NCBI GenBank assembly: GCA_963576725.1
Contig: OY755241.1
Span: forward strand, 71,185,041 to 71,249,040
Direction of reading: 5' to 3'
DNA length: 64,000 nt
Source of the DNA: Azorinus chamasolen
Taxonomy: Eukaryota > Mollusca > Bivalvia > Cardiida > Solecurtidae
Part shown: positions 44,695 to 58,200 of the stretch, in pieces
Layout of the letters: each line of letters opens with the position of its first letter
Numbering within the stretch: position 1 is the first letter of the stretch
Made by a program: the position numbers and the translations under genes
Notes under the pieces: model-generated
What the model was told of the DNA's origin: nothing
Seen by the model: only the letters and a program-made list of their open reading frames with translations
Databases searched by the model: none

Positions 44695-45301
44695 TTGTGT
44701 CTGGTACGAATTGGTCTGCATGCCTTTCTGGCTCCAAACAATGTCCCATCGAGCTGTGATTGGTCTTATATTTTCGGACAGGGACTCAGCTCAACGCCCA
44801 TGTATCACACGTGTGGCTGGAGGGTCAATCGGGCTGGAGACATTACGGAAACCCAACGACACTACCATTCAGATAACGTTAATTTTAAGAGAGGGCGAAG
44901 ATTTCTCATTTTGGGGTTTGGTACGGATTGGTCTGCACGTCTTTCTGGCTCCAAACACTGTCTCAGCGAGCCCTGGTTAGTCTTATTTTTTCGGGCAGGG
45001 ACTCAGCTTCACGCCCATGTATCACACGGGTGGCTGGAGGGTCAATCGGTCTGGAGACATTACGAAAACCCACGACACTAGCATTCAAGTAACGTTCATT
45101 TTCAAAAAACGGACGCAGTGGGTCCCATGTGTTTCAAATTGCGCGCTCGTTACCAATCGCCCGCAAGTGTTTGAGGGCTTAAAATGACGCTGACATCTTG
45201 GCGAAAAATAATCACCAACATATTCCATTGGGACATAATTTTTACAGCCGCTATAGTCAAGAGCAATCGAAGACGGGTAGAAATGTAAGTTTTTATGGAA
45301 T
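44695..45301 (+). repeat. Representative 607-bp satellite monomer with blocks A, B, C
   Basis: Block A is 44713-44929 (217 bp, starts GGTCTGCATGCCTTTCTGGC). Block B, 44930-45105, is a diverged copy of A (GGTCTGCACGTCTTTCTGGC; ACAATGTCCCATCGAG replaced by ACACTGTCTCAGCGAG). Block C, 45106-45319, is unrelated (GGACGCAGTGGGTCCCATG, GTTTGAGGGCTTAAAATGAC, CAGCCGCTATAGTC). The next monomer (45302) is nearly identical, a recent tandem copy. ATTGG/CCAAT pentamers lie at 44759, 44927, 45153, 45227 and 45317. Confidence 0.85.
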
Positions 45302-45910
45302 TTGTGTCTGGTACGAATTGGTCTGCATGCCTTTCTGGCTCCAAACAATGTCCCATCGAGCTGTGATTGGTCTTATATTTTCGGACAGGGACTCAGCTCA
45401 ACGCCCATGTATCACACGTGTGGCTGGAGGGTCAATCGGGCTGGAGACATTACGGAAACCCAACGACACTACCATTCAGATAACGTTAATTTTAAGAGAG
45501 GGCGAAGATTTCTCATTTTGGGGTTTGGTACGGATTGGTCTGCACGTCTTTCTGGCTCCAAACACTGTCTCAGCGAGCCCTGGTTAGTCTTATTTTTTCG
45601 GGCAGGGACTCAGCTTCACGCCCATGTATCACACGGGTGGCTGGAGGGTCAATCGGTCTGGAGACATTACGAAAACCCACGACACTAGCATTCAAGTAAC
45701 GTTCATTTTCAAAAAACGGACGCAGTGGGTCCCATGTGTTTCAAATTGCGCGCTCGTTACCAATCGCCCGCAAGTGTTTGAGGGCTTAAAATGACGCTGA
45801 CATCTTGGCGAAAAATAATCACCAACATATTCCAATGGGACATAATTTTTACAGCCGCTATAGTCAAAAGAGCAATCGAAGACGGGTAGAAATGTAAGTT
45901 TTTATGGAAT

Positions 45911-48900
45911 TTGTGTCTGGTACGAATTGGTCTGCATGCCTTTCTGGCTCCAAACAATGTCCCATCGAGCTGTGATTGGTCTTATATTTTCGGGCAGGGA
46001 CTCAGCTCCACGCCCATGTATCACACGGGTGGCTGGAGGGTCAATCGGGCTGGAGACATTACGGAAACCCAACGACACTACCATTCAGATAACGTTAATT
46101 TTAAGAAAGGGCGAAGATTGCTCATTTTGGGGTTTGGTAGGATTGGTCTGCACGCCTTTCTGGCTCCAAACAATGTCCCACCGAGCTGTGATTGGTCTTA
46201 TATTTTCGGACAGGGACTCAGCTCAACGCCCATGTATAACACGTGTGGCTGGAGGGTCAATCGGGCTGGAGACATTACGGAAACCCAACGACACTACCAT
46301 TCAGATAACGTTAATTTTAAGAAAGGGCGAAGATTGCTCATTTTGGGGTTTGGTAGGATTGGTCTGCACGCCTTTCTGGCTCCAAACAATGTCCCACCGA
46401 GCTGTGATTGGTCTTATATTTTCGGACAGGGACTCAGCTCAACGCCCATGTATAACACGTGTGGCTGGAGGGTCAATCGGGCTGGAGACATTACGGAAAC
46501 CCAACGACACTACCATTCAGATAACGTTAATTTTAAGAAAGGGCGAAGAATGCTCATTTAGGGGTTTGGTAGGATTGGTCGGCACGCCTTTCTGGCTCCA
46601 AACACTGTCTCAGCGAGCTCTGGTTGGTCTTATATTTTCGGGCAGGGACTCAGCTTCACGCCCAAGTTTCACACGGATGGCTGGAGGGTCAATCGGACTG
46701 GAGACATTACGAAAACCCACGACACTAGCATTCAAATAACGTTCATTTTCAAAAAAACGGACGCAGTGGGTCCCATGTTTTTCAAATTGCTCACTCGTTA
46801 CCAATCGCCCGCAAGTGTTTGAGGGCTTAAAATGACGCTGACATCTTGGCGAAAAATAATCACCAACATATTCCAATGGGACATAATTTTTACAGCCGCT
46901 ATAGTCAAAAGAGCAATCGAAGACGGGTAGAAATGTAAGTTTTTATGGAATTTGTGTCTGGTACGAATTGGTCTGCATGCCTTTCTGGCTCCAAACAATG
47001 TCCCATCGAGCTGTGATTGGTCTTATATTTTCGGGCAGGGACTCAGCTCCACGCCCATGTATCACACGGGTGGCTGGAGGGTCAATCGGGCTGGAGACAT
47101 TACGGAAACCCAACGACACTACCATTCAGATAACGATAATTTTAAGAAAGGGCGAAGATTGCTCATTTTGGGGTTTAGTAGGATTGGTCTGCACGCCTTT
47201 CTGGCTCCAAACACTGTCTCAGCGAGCTCTGGTTGGTCTTATATTTTCGGGCAGGGACTCAGCTTCACGCCCATGTATCACACGGGTGGCTGGAGGGTCA
47301 ATCGGGCTGGAGACATTACGAAAACCCACGACACTAGCATTCAAATAACGTTCATTTTCAAAAAGAGGACGCAGTGGGTCCCATGTTTTTCAAATTGCGC
47401 GCTCGTTTACAATCGCCCGCAAGTGTTTGAGGGCTTAAAATGACGCTGACATCTTGGCGAAAAATAATCACCAACATATTCCAATGGGACATAATTTTTA
47501 CAGCCGCTATAGTCAAAAGAGCAATCGAAGATGGGTAGAAATGTAAGTTTTTATGGAATTTGTGTCTGGTACGAATTGGTCTGCATGCCTTTCTGGCTCC
47601 AAACAATGTCCCATCGAGCTGTGATTGGTCTTATATTTTCGGGCAGGGACTCAGCTCCACGCCCATGTATCACACGGGTGGCTGGAGGGTCAATCGGGCT
47701 GGAGACATTACGGAAACCCAACGACACTACCATTCAGATAACGTTAATTTTAAGAAAGGGCGAAGATTGCTCATTTTGGGGTTTGGTAGGATTGGTCTGC
47801 ACGCCTTTCTGGCTCCAAACAATGTCCCACCGAGCTGTGATTGGTCTTATATTTTCGGACAGGGACTCAGCTCAACGCCCATGTATAACACGTGTGGCTG
47901 GAGGGTCAATCGGGCTGGAGACATTACGGAAACCCAACGACACTACCATTCAGATAACGTTAATTTTAAGAAAGGGCGAAGATTGCTCATTTTGGGGTTT
48001 GGTAGGATTGGTCTGCACGCCTTTCTGGCTCCAAACAATGTCCCACCGAGCTGTGATTGGTCTTATATTTTCGGACAGGGACTCAGCTCAACGCCCATGT
48101 ATAACACGTGTGGCTGGAGGGTCAATCGGGCTGGAGACATTACGGAAACCCAACGACACTACCATTCAGATAACGTTAATTTTAAGAAAGGGCGAAGAAT
48201 GCTCATTTAGGGGTTTGGTAGGATTGGTCGGCACGCCTTTCTGGCTCCAAACACTGTCTCAGCGAGCTCTGGTTGGTCTTATATTTTCGGGCAGGGACTC
48301 AGCTTCACGCCCAAGTTTCACACGGATGGCTGGAGGGTCAATCGGACTGGAGACATTACGAAAACCCACGACACTAGCATTCAAATAACGTTCATTTTCA
48401 AAAAAACGGACGCAGTGGGTCCCATGTTTTTCAAATTGCTCACTCGTTACCAATCGCCCGCAAGTGTTTGAGGGCTTAAAATGACGCTGACATCTTGGCG
48501 AAAAATAATCACCAACATATTCCAATGGGACATAATTTTTACAGCCGCTATAGTCAAAAGAGCAATCGAAGACGGGTAGAAATGTAAGTTTTTATGGAAT
48601 TTGTGTCTGGTACGAATTGGTCTGCATGCCTTTCTGGCTCCAAACAATGTCCCATCGAGCTGTGATTGGTCTTATATTTTCGGGCAGGGACTCAGCTCCA
48701 CGCCCATGTATCACACGGTTGGCTGGAGGGTCAATCGGGCTGGAGACATTACGGAAACCCAACGACACTACCATTCAGATAACGATAATTTTAAGAAAGG
48801 GCGAAGATTGCTCATTTTGGGGTTTAGTAGGATTGGTCTGCACGCCTTTCTGGCTCCAAACACTGTCTCAGCGAGCTCTGGTTGGTCTTATATTTTCGGG

Positions 48901-49208
48901 CAGGGACTCAGCTTCACGCCCATGTATCACACGGGTGGCTGGAGGGTCAATCGGGCTGGAGACATTACGAAAACCCACGACACTAGCATTCAAATAACGT
49001 TCATTTTCAAAAAGAGGACGCAGTGGGTCCCATGTTTTTCAAATTGCGCGCTCGTTTACAATCGCCCGCAAGTGTTTGAGGGCTTAAAATGACGCTGACA
49101 TCTTGGCGAAAAATAATCACCAACATATTCCAATGGGACATAATTTTTACAGCCGCTATAGTCAAAAGAGCAATCGAAGATGGGTAGAAATGTAAGTTTT
49201 TATGGAAT
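45911..49208 (+). repeat. 1,649-bp higher-order unit, two tandem copies
   Basis: Each copy is a 1,041-bp monomer (A-A-A-B-C) plus a 608-bp monomer: 45911-47559 and 47560-49208. Private variants are shared at exactly 1,649-bp offset, for example TTGCTCACTCGTTACC near 46787 and 48436 and the CCCAAGTTTCACACGG change near 46661 and 48310. Confidence 0.9.
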
Positions 49209-50046
49209 TTGTGTCTGGTACGAATTGGTCTGCATGCCTTTCTGGCTCCAAACAGTGTCCCATCGAGCTGTGATTGGTCTTATATTTTCGGGCAGGGACT
49301 CAGCTCCACGCCCATGTATCACACGGGTGGCTGGAGGGTCAATCGGGCTGGAGACATTACAGAAACCCAACGACACTACCATTCAGATAACGATAATTTT
49401 AAGAAAGGGCGAAAATTGCTCATTTTGGGGTTTAGTAAGATTGGTCTGCACGCCTTTCTGGCTCCAAACACTGTCTCAGCGAGCTCTGGTTGGTCTTATA
49501 TTTTCGGGCAGGGACTCAGCTTCACGCCCATGTATCACACGGGTGGCTGGAGGGTCAATCGGGCTGGAGACATTACGAAAACCCACGACACTAGCATTCA
49601 AATAACGTTCATTTTCAAAAAACGGACGCAGTGGGTCCCATGTTTTTCAAATTGCGCGCTCGTTTACAATCGCCCGCAAGTGTTTGAGGGCTTAAAATGA
49701 CGCTGACATCTTGGCGAAAAATAATCACCAACATATTCCAATGGGACATAATTTTTACAGCCGCTATAGTCAAAAGAGCAATCGAAGATGGGTAGAAATG
49801 TAAGTTTTTATGGAATTTGTGTCTGGTACGAATTGGTCTGCATGCCTTTCTGGCTCCAAATAATGTCCCATCGAGCTGTGATTGGTCTTATATTTTCGGA
49901 CAGGGACTCAGCTCCACGCCCATGTATCACACGGGTGGCTGGAGGGTCAATCGGGCTGGAGACATTACGGAAACCCAACGACACTACCATTCAGATAACG
50001 TTAATTTTAAGAAAGGGCGAAGATTGCTCATTTTGGGGTTTGGTAG

Positions 50047-50262
50047 GATTGGTCTGCACGCCTTTCTGGCTCCAAACACTGTCTCAGCGAGCCCTGGTTG
50101 GTCTTATTTTTTCGGGCAGGGACTCAGCTCCACGCCCATGTATCACACGGGTGGCTGGAGGGTCAATCGGGCTGGAGACATTACGGAAACCCAACGACAC
50201 TACCATTCAGATAACGTTAATTTTAAGAAAGGGCGAAGATTGCTCATTTTGGGGTTTGGTAC
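50047..50262 (+). repeat. Chimeric B/A block in the satellite
   Basis: The block begins as B (GTCTCAGCGAGCCCTGGTTG) and ends as A (ACGGAAACCCAACGACACTA, TTAATTTTAAGAAAGGGCG). A similar chimera starts at about 50876, and another at about 59021 is the higher-order copy of the first. They mark unequal crossing-over between A and B. Confidence 0.8.
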
Positions 50263-52286
50263 GGATTGGTCTGCACGCCTTTCTGGCTCCAAACACTGTC
50301 TCAGCGAGCCCTGGTTGGTCTTATATTTTCTGGCAGGGACTCAGCTTCACGCCCATGTATAACACGGGTGGCTGGAGGGTCAATCGGGCTGGAGACATTA
50401 CGAAAACCCACGACACTAGCATTCAAATAACGTTCATTTTCAAAAAACGGACGCAGTGGGTCCCATGTTTTTCAAATTGAGCGCTCGTTACCAATCGCCC
50501 GCAAGTGTTTGAGGGCTTAAAATGACGCTGACATCTTGGCAAAAAATAATCACTAACATATTCCATTGGGACATAATTTTTACAGCCGCTATAGTCAAGA
50601 GCAATCGAAGACTGGTAGAAATGTAAGTTTTTATGGAATTTGTGTCTGGTACGAATTGGTCTGCATGCCTTTCTGGCTCCAAACAATGTCCCATCGAGCT
50701 GTGATTGGTCTTATATTTTCGGACAGGGACTCAGCTCCACGCCCATGTATCACACGTGTGGCTGGAGGGTCAATCGGGCTGGAGACATTACGGAAACCCA
50801 ACGACACTACCATTCAGATAACGTTAATTTTAAGAGAGGGCGAAGATTGCTCATTTTGGGGTTTGGTCGGATTGGTCTGCACGCCTTTCTGGCTCCAAAG
50901 ACTGTCTCAGCGAGCTCTGGTTGGTCTTATATTTTCGGGCAGGGACTCAGCTTCACGCCCATGTTTCACACGGATGGCTGGAGGGTCAATCGGGCTGGAG
51001 ACATTACGGAAACCCAACGACACTACCATTCAGATAACGTTAATTTTAAGAAAGGGCGAAGATTGCTCATTTTGGGGTTTGGTAGGATTGGTCTGCACGC
51101 CTTTCTGGCTCCAAACAATGTTCCATCGAGCTGTGATTGGTCTTATATTTTCGGACAGGGACTCAGCTCAACGCCCATGTATCACACGTGTGGCTGGAGG
51201 GTCAATCGGGCTGGAGACATTACGGAAACCCAACGACACTACCATTCAGATAACGTTAATTTTAAGAAAGGGCGAAGATTGCTCATTTAGGGGTTTGATA
51301 GGATTGGTCTGCACGCCTTTCTGGCTCCAAACACTGTCTCAGCGAGCTCTGGTTGGTCTTATATTTTCGGGCAGGGACTCAGCTTCACGCCCATGTTTCA
51401 CACGGATGGCTGGAGGGTCAATCGGACTGGAGACATTACGAAAACCCACGACACTAGCATTCAAATAACGTTCATTTTCAAAAAACGGACGCAGTGGGTC
51501 CCATGTTTTTCAAATTGCTCACTCGTCACCAATCGCCCGCAAGTGTTTGAGGGCTTAAAATGACGCTGACATCTTGGCGAAAAATAATCACCAACATATT
51601 CCAATGGGACATAATTTTTACAACCGCTATAGTCAAAAGAGCAATCGAAGACGGGTAGAAATGTTAGTTTTTATGGAATTTGTGTCTGGTACGAATTGGT
51701 CTGCATGCCTTTCTGGCTCCAAACAATGTCCCATCGAGCTGTGATTGGTCTTATATTTTCGGGCAGGGACTCAGCTCCACGCCCATGTATCACACGGGTG
51801 GCTGGAGGGTCAATCGGGCTGGAGACATTACGGAAACCCAACGACACTACCATTCAGATAACGTTAATTTTAAGAAAGGGCGAAGATTGCTCATTTTGGG
51901 GTTTGGTACGGATTGGTCTGCACGCCTTTCTGGCTCCAAACACTGTCTCAGCGATCCCTGGTTGGTCTTATATTTTCTGGCAGGGACTCAGCTTCACGCC
52001 CATGTATAACACGGGTGGCTGGAGGGTCAATCGGGCTGGAGACATTACGAAAACCCACGACACTAGCATTCAAATAACGTTCATTTTCAAAAAACGGACG
52101 CAGTGGGTCCCATGTTTTTCAAATTGAGCGCTCGTTACCAATCGCCCGCAAGTGTTTGAGGGCTTAAAATGACGCTGACATCTTGGCAAAAAATAATCAC
52201 CAACATATTCTATTGGGACATAATTTTTACAGCCGCTATAGTCAAGAGCAATCGAAGACTGGTAGAAATGTAAGTTTTTATGGAAT

Positions 52287-55200
52287 TTGTGTCTGGTACG
52301 AATTGGTCTGCATGCCTTTCTGGCTCCAAACAATGTCCCATCGAGCTGTGATTGGTCTTATATTTTCGGACAGGGACTCAGCTCCACGCCCATGTATCAC
52401 ACGTGTGGCTGGAGGGTCAATCGGGCTGGAGACATTACGGAAACCCAACGACACAACCATTCAGATAACGTTAATTTTAAGAAAGGGCGAAGATTGCTCA
52501 TTTTGGGGTTTGGTAGGATTGGTCTGCACGCCTTTCTGGCTCCAAACAATGTCCCATCGAGCTGTGATTGGTCTTATATTTTCGGACAGGGACTCAGCTC
52601 AACGCCCATGTATCACACGTGTGGCTGGAGGGTCAATCGGGCTGGAGACATTACGGAAACCCAACGACACTACCATTCAGATAACGTTAATTTTAAGAAA
52701 GGGCGAAGATTGCTCATTTAGGGGTTTGATAGGATTGGTCTGCACGCCTTTCTGGCTCCAAACACTGTCTCAGCGAGCTCTGGTTGGTCTTATATTTTCG
52801 GGCAGGGACTCAGCTTCACGCCCATGTTTCACACGGATGGCTGGAGGGTCAATCGGACTGGAGACATTACGAAAACCCACGACACTAGCATTCAAATAAC
52901 GTTCATTTTCAAAAAACGGACGCAGTGGGTCCCATGTTTTTCAAATTGCTCACTCGTCACCAATCGCCCGCAAGTGTTTGAGGGCTTAAAATGACGCTGA
53001 CATCTTGGCGAAAAATAATCACCAACATATTCCAATGGGACATAATTTTTACAACCGCTATAGTCAAAAGAGCAATCGAAGACGGGTAGAAATGTTAGTT
53101 TTTATGGAATTTGTGTCTGGTACGAATTGGTCTGCATGCCTTCATGGCTCCAAACAATGTCCCATCGAGCTGTGATTGGTCTTATATTTTCGGACAGAGA
53201 CTCAGCTCAACGCCCATGTATCACACGTGTGGCTGGAGGGTCAATCGGGCTGGAGACATTACGGAAACCCAACGACACTACCATTCAGATAACGTTAATT
53301 TTATGAAAGGGCGAAGATTGCTCATTTTGGGGTTTGGTACGGATTGGTCTGCACGCCTTTCTGGCTCCAAACACTGTCTCAGCGAGCCCTGGTTAGTCTT
53401 ATTTTTTCGGACAGGGACTCAGTTTCACGCCCATGTATAACACGGGTGGCTGGAGGGTCAATCGGTCTGGAGACATTACGAAAACCCACGACACTAGCAT
53501 TCAAATAACGTTCATTTTCAAAAAACGGACGCATTGGGTCCCATGTTTTTCAAATTGCGCGCTCGTTACCAATCGCCCGCAAGTGTTTGAGGGCTTAAAA
53601 TGACACTGATATCTTGGCGAAAAATAATCACCAACATATTCCAATGGGACATAATTTTTACAGCCGCTATAGTCAAGAGCAATCGAAGACGGGTAGAAAT
53701 GTAAGTTTTTATGGAATTTGTGTCTGGTACGAATTGGTCTGCATGCCTTTCTGGCTCCAAACAATGTCCCATCGAGCTGTGATTGGTCTTATATTTTCGG
53801 ACAGGGACTCAGCTCAACGCCCATGTATCACACGTGTGGCTGGAGGGTCAATCGGGCTGGAGACATTACGGAAACCCAACGACACTACCATTCAGATAAC
53901 GTTAATTTTAAGAAAGGGCGAAGATTGCTCATTTTGGGGTTTGGTACGGATTGGTCTGCACGCCTTTTTGGCTCCAAACACTTTCTCAGCGAGCCCTGGT
54001 TAGTCTTATTGTTTCGGGCAGGGACTCAGCTTCACGCCCATGTATCACACGGGTGGCTGGAGGGTCAATCGGTCTGGAGACATTACGAAAACCCACGACA
54101 CTAGCATTCAAATAACGTTCATTTTCAAAAAACGGATGCAGTGGGTCCCATGTGTTTCAAATTGCGCGCTCGTTACCAATCGCCCGCAAGTGTTTGAGGG
54201 CTTAAAATGACGCTGACATCTTGACGAAAAATAATCACCAACATATTCCAATGGGACATAATTTTTACAACCGCTATAGTCAAAAGAGCAATCGAAGACG
54301 GGTAGAAATGTAAGTTTTTATGGAATTTGTGTCTGGTACGAATTGGTCTGCATGCCTTTCTGGCTCCAAACAATGTCCCATCGAGCTGTGATTGGTCTTA
54401 TATTTTCGGGCAGGGACTCAGCTCCACGCCCATGTATCACACGGGTGGCTGGAGGGTCAATCGGGCTGGAGACATTACGGAAACCCAACGACACTACCAT
54501 TCAGATAACGTTAATTTTAAGAAAGGGCGAAGATTGCTCATTTTGGGGTTTGGTAGGATTGGTCTGCACGCCTTTCTGGCTCCAAACAATGTCCCATCGA
54601 GCTGTGATTGGTCTTATATTTTCGGACAGGGACTCAGCTCAACGCCCATGTATCACACGTGTGGCTGGAGGGTCAATCGGGCTGGAGACATTACGGAAAC
54701 CCAACGACACTACCATTCAGATAACGTTAATTTTAAGAAAGGGCGAAGATTGCTCATTTAGGGGTTTGATAGGATTGGTCTGCACGCCTTTCTGGCTCCA
54801 AACACTGTCTCAGCGAGCTCTGGTTGGTCTTATATTTTTTGGCAGGGACTCAGCTTCACGCCCATGTATAACACGGGTGTCTGGAGGGTCAATCGGTCTG
54901 GAGACATTACGAAAACCCACGACACTAGCATTCAAATAACGTTCATTTTCAAAAAACGGACGCAGTGGGTCCCATGTGTTTCAAATGGCGCGCTCGTTAC
55001 CAATCGCCCGCAAGTGTTTGAGGGCTTAAAATGACGCTGACATCTTGGCAAAAAATAATCACCAACATATTCCAATGGGACATAATTTTTACAGCCGCTA
55101 TAGTCAAAAGAGCAATCGAAGACGGGTAGAAATGTAAGTTTTTATGGAATTTGTGTTTGTTACGCATTGGTCTGCATGCCTTTCTGGCTCCAAACAATGT

Positions 55201-58200
55201 CCCATCGAGCTGTGATTGGTCTTATATTTTCGGGCAGGGACTCAGCTCCACGCCCATGTATCACACGGGTGGCTGGAGGGTCAATCGGGCTGGAGACATT
55301 ACGAAAACCCAACGACACTACCATTCAGATAACGTTAATTTTAAGATAGGGCGAATATTTCTCATTTTTGGGTTTGGTACGGATTGGTCTGCACGCCTTT
55401 CTGGCTCCAAACACTGTCTCAGCGAGCTCTGGTTGGTCTTATATTTTCGGGCAGGGACTCAGCTTCACGCCCATGTATCACACGGGTGGCTGGAGGGTCA
55501 ATCGGGCTGGAGACATTACGAAAACCCACGACACTAGCATTCAAATAACGTTCATTTTCAAAAAACGGACGCAGTGGGTCCCATGTTTTTCAAATTGCGC
55601 GCTCGTTACCAATCGCCCGCAAGTGTTTGAGGGCTTAAAATGACGCTGTCATCTTGGCGAAAAATAATCACCAACATATTCCAATGGGACATAATTTTTA
55701 CAGCCGCTATAGTCAAGAGCAATCGAAGACGGGTAGAAATGTAAGTTTTTATGGAATTTGTGTCTTGTACGAATTGGTCTGCATGCCTTTCTGGCTCCAA
55801 ACAAGGTCCCATCGAGCTGTGATTGGTCTTATACTTTCGGGCAGGGACTCAGCTCCACGCCCATGTATCACACGGGTGGCTGGAGGGTCAATCGGGCTGG
55901 AGACATTACGGAAACCCAACGACACTACCATTCAGATAACGTTAATTTTAAGAAAGGGCGAAGATTGCTCATTTTGGGGTTTGGTAGGATTGGTCTGCAC
56001 GCCTTTCCGGCTCCAAACACTGTCTCAGCGAGCTCTGGTTGGTCTTATATTTTCGGGCAGGGACTCAGCTTCACGCCCATGTTTCACACGGATGGCTGGA
56101 GGATCAATCGGACTGGAGACATTACGAAAACCCACGACACTAGCATTCAAATAACGTTCATTTTCAAAAAACGGACGCAGTGGGTCCCATGTTTTTCAAA
56201 TTGAGCGCTCGTTACCAATCGCCCGCAAGTGTTTGAGGGCTTAAAATGACGGACATCTTGGCAAAAAATAATCACCAACATATTCCATTGGGACATATTT
56301 TTTACAGCCGCTGTAGTCAAGAGCAATCGAAGACGGGTAGAAATGTAAGTTTTTATGGAATTTGTGTCTGGTACGAATTGGTCTGCATGCCTTTCTGGCT
56401 CCAAACAATGTCCCATCGAGCTGTGATTGGTCTTATATTTTCGGACAGGGACTCAGCTCAACGCCCATGTATCACACGTGTGGCTGGAGGGTCAATCGGG
56501 CTGGAGACATTACGGAAACCCAACGACACTACCATTCAGATAACGTTAATTTTAAGAAAGGGCGAATATTGCTCATTTTGGGGTTTGGTACGGATTGGTC
56601 TGCACGCCTGTCTGGCTCCAAACACTGTCTCAGCGAGCCCTGGTTAGTCTTATTTTTTCGGACAGGGACTCAGCTTCACGCCCATGTATCACACGGGTGG
56701 CTGGAGGGTCAATCGGTCTGGAGACATTACGAAAACCCACGACACTAGCATTCAAATAACGTTCATTTTCAAAAAACGGACGCAGTGGGTCCCATGTGTT
56801 TCAAATTGCGCGCTCGTTACCAATCGCCCGCAAGTGTTTGAGGGCTTAAAATGACGCTGACATCTTGGCGAAAAATAATCACCAACATATTCCAATGGGA
56901 CATAATTTTTACAGCCGCTATAGTCAAGAGCAATCGAAGACGGGTAGAAATGTAAGTTTTTATGGAATTTGTGTCTGGTACGAATTGGTCTGCATGCCTT
57001 TCTGGCTCCAAACAATGTCCCATCGAGCTGTGATTGGTCTTATATTTTCGGGCAGGGACTCAGCTCCACGCCCATGTATCACACGGGTGGCTGGAGGGTC
57101 AATCGGGCTGGAGACATTACGGAAACCCAACGACACTACCATTCAGATAACGCTAATTTTAAGAAAGGGCGAAGATTGCTCATTTTGGGGTTTGGTAGGA
57201 TTGGTCTGCACGCCTGTCTGACTCCAAACACTGTCTCAGCGAGCTCTGGTTGGTCTTATATTTTCGGACAGGGACTCAGCTTCACGCCCATGTATCACAC
57301 GGGTGGCTGGAGGGTCAATCGGGCTGGAGACATTACGAAAACCCACGACACTAGCATTCAAATAACGTTCATTTTCAAAAAACGGACGCAGTGGGTCCCA
57401 TGTTTTTCAAATTGAGCGCTCGTTACCAATCGCCCGCAAGTGTTTGAGGGCTTAAAATGACGCTGACATCTTGGCAAAAAATAATCACCAACATATTCTA
57501 TTGGGACATAATTTTTACAGCCGCTATAGTCAAGAGCAATCGAAGACGGGTAGAAATGTAAGTTTTTATGGAATTTGTGTCTGGTACGAATTGGTCTGCA
57601 TGCCTTTCTGGCTCCAAACAATGTCCCATCGAGCTGTGATTGGTCTTATATTTTCGGGCAGGGACTCAGCTCCACGCCCATGTATCACACGGGTGGCTGG
57701 AGGGTCAATCGGGCTGGAGACATTACGGAAACCCAACGACACTGCCATTCAGATAACGATAATTTTAAGAAAGGGCGAAGATTGCTCATTTTGGGGTTTT
57801 GTAGGATTGGTCTGCACGCCTTTCTGGCTCCAAACACTGTCTCAGCGAGCTCTGGTTGGTCTTATATTTTCGGGCAGGGACTCAGCTTCACGCCCATGTA
57901 TCACACGGGTGGCTGGAGGGTCAATCGGGCTGGAGACATTACGAAAACCCACGACACTAGCATTCAAATAACGTTCATTTTCAAAAAACGGACGCAGTGG
58001 GTCCCATGTTTTTCAAATTGCGCGCTCGTTTACAATCGCCCGCAAGTGTTTGAGGGCTTAAAATGACGCTGACATCTTGGCGAAAAATAATCACCAACAT
58101 ATTCCAATGGGACATAATTTTTACAGCCGCTATAGTCAAAAGAGCAATCGGAGATGGGTAGAAATGTAAGTTTTTATGGAATTTGTGTCTGGTACGAATT

